DNA from: Lachnoclostridium sp. MSJ-17
GTDB taxonomy: Bacteria > Bacillota > Clostridia > Oscillospirales > Acutalibacteraceae
Reading direction: 5' to 3'
DNA: 40,097 nucleotides
Assembly: GCF_018918205.1 (NCBI RefSeq)
Contig: NZ_JAHLQB010000083.1
Span: 1-40,097 of the forward strand
The notes under the pieces were generated by a model that was not told the origin of the DNA, made no database searches, and saw only the letters and a program-made list of their open reading frames with translations. This document shows, piece after piece, positions 39,845 through 40,097 of the stretch. Position 1 is the first letter of the stretch; the number at the start of each line of letters is the position of its first letter. The position numbers and the translations under genes are program-made.

Positions 39845-40097
39845 CTAAGTTCTCTCCTATCGGCACATTCATCTTTTGGTCGACCTCGCCGCCGATGCGC
39901 AGGTTCATGCCCCAGAATAAGCCCCACAGCAGCGGACTTGTCCGTCCGAGCGACGCAAAGCCGCGGCTCATCACCGTCCCAAAGGACGAGAATTCCTTTC
40001 TCGCGTCTCTGCAAGCCCTGCTGAGTCCCTCGGGGCTTATTTTTTTCGGTACAAACGACAGCTCGCCGTAGTTGTAGCCATCGGCAAGCCACCACTT
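39828..40097 (-). CDS. C-terminus of a probable B12-binding-type radical SAM protein
   Basis: The last 89 codons of a gene running in from the right. The visible part reads GYNYGELSFVPKKISPEGL, then RACRDARKEFSSFGTVMSRG, which is the typical C-terminal region of B12-binding-domain radical SAM proteins. The catalytic cysteine motif lies outside the window, so the family is inferred from the tail only. Confidence 0.55.
   Translation of the reverse strand, partial: KWWLADGYNYGELSFVPKKISPEGLSRACRDARKEFSSFGTVMSRGFASLGRTSPLLWGLFWGMNLRIGGEVDQKMNVPIGENLDELPK

Overview
The window looks like a chromosome segment of an anaerobic gut-type member of the Clostridia, probably near the Ruminococcaceae/Oscillospiraceae. 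The reasons are the ssrA-smpB-recR-ybaB-dnaX-ffs block, rubredoxin, meso-diaminopimelate dehydrogenase, a TcdE-like holin, Firmicutes-style strong ribosome sites and consensus sigma-A promoters, and lipoproteins of the type common in that group. No species can be named from sequence alone. By eye, the right part (about 24 to 40 kb) is GC-rich core DNA, the middle (about 11.7 to 23.9 kb) is AT-rich and mobile-looking, and the left part is intermediate.

Left edge (1-1687): the start of a gene leaving the window, a DUF3800 gene broken by one in-frame stop, and two transcription units with consensus promoters and hairpin terminators. One of these appears to be a non-coding structured RNA of about 190 nt. 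A 58-nt sequence module sits in front of the terminators on both sides of the DUF3800 gene.

1688-11627: sixteen closely packed minus-strand genes headed by a TetR regulator. The TetR promoter carries two palindromic operators. The genes encode an ABC exporter, three GNAT acetyltransferases (one frameshifted), a chloramphenicol-acetyltransferase-like protein, a VOC protein, two GyrI-like ligand-binding proteins, a metallo-beta-lactamase-fold hydrolase, a flavin-linked and an FMN-binding protein, an isochorismatase-like hydrolase, a CDP-alcohol phosphatidyltransferase and a DUF1330 protein. Many neighbours overlap by ATGA. The set reads as a regulated collection of small-molecule detoxification genes.

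11.7-23.9 kb: accessory DNA with three different serine recombinases, an Ada-type zinc protein, a block of zinc-ribbon, PspC and SH3-like envelope proteins, two helix-turn-helix regulators, and a group II intron-like reverse transcriptase with no recognisable intron RNA around it. Two very small ORFs precede the reverse transcriptase, and a helical 147-residue protein and an RNA hairpin follow it. This is the best candidate for an undescribed system.

23.9-29.7 kb: tmRNA, smpB, recR, ybaB, dnaX, SRP RNA, a PAP2 phosphatase and hflX, all on the minus strand. 29.8-33.4 kb (plus): nadB-nadC for NAD synthesis, meso-diaminopimelate dehydrogenase and rubredoxin. 33.5-40.1 kb: a holin-family protein (minus), a small alarmone synthetase joined to a response regulator and histidine kinase (plus), then on the minus strand two lipoproteins (one a DUF3298-like protein, one an esterase), a GNAT-like protein and the C-terminus of a probable radical SAM protein running out of the window.
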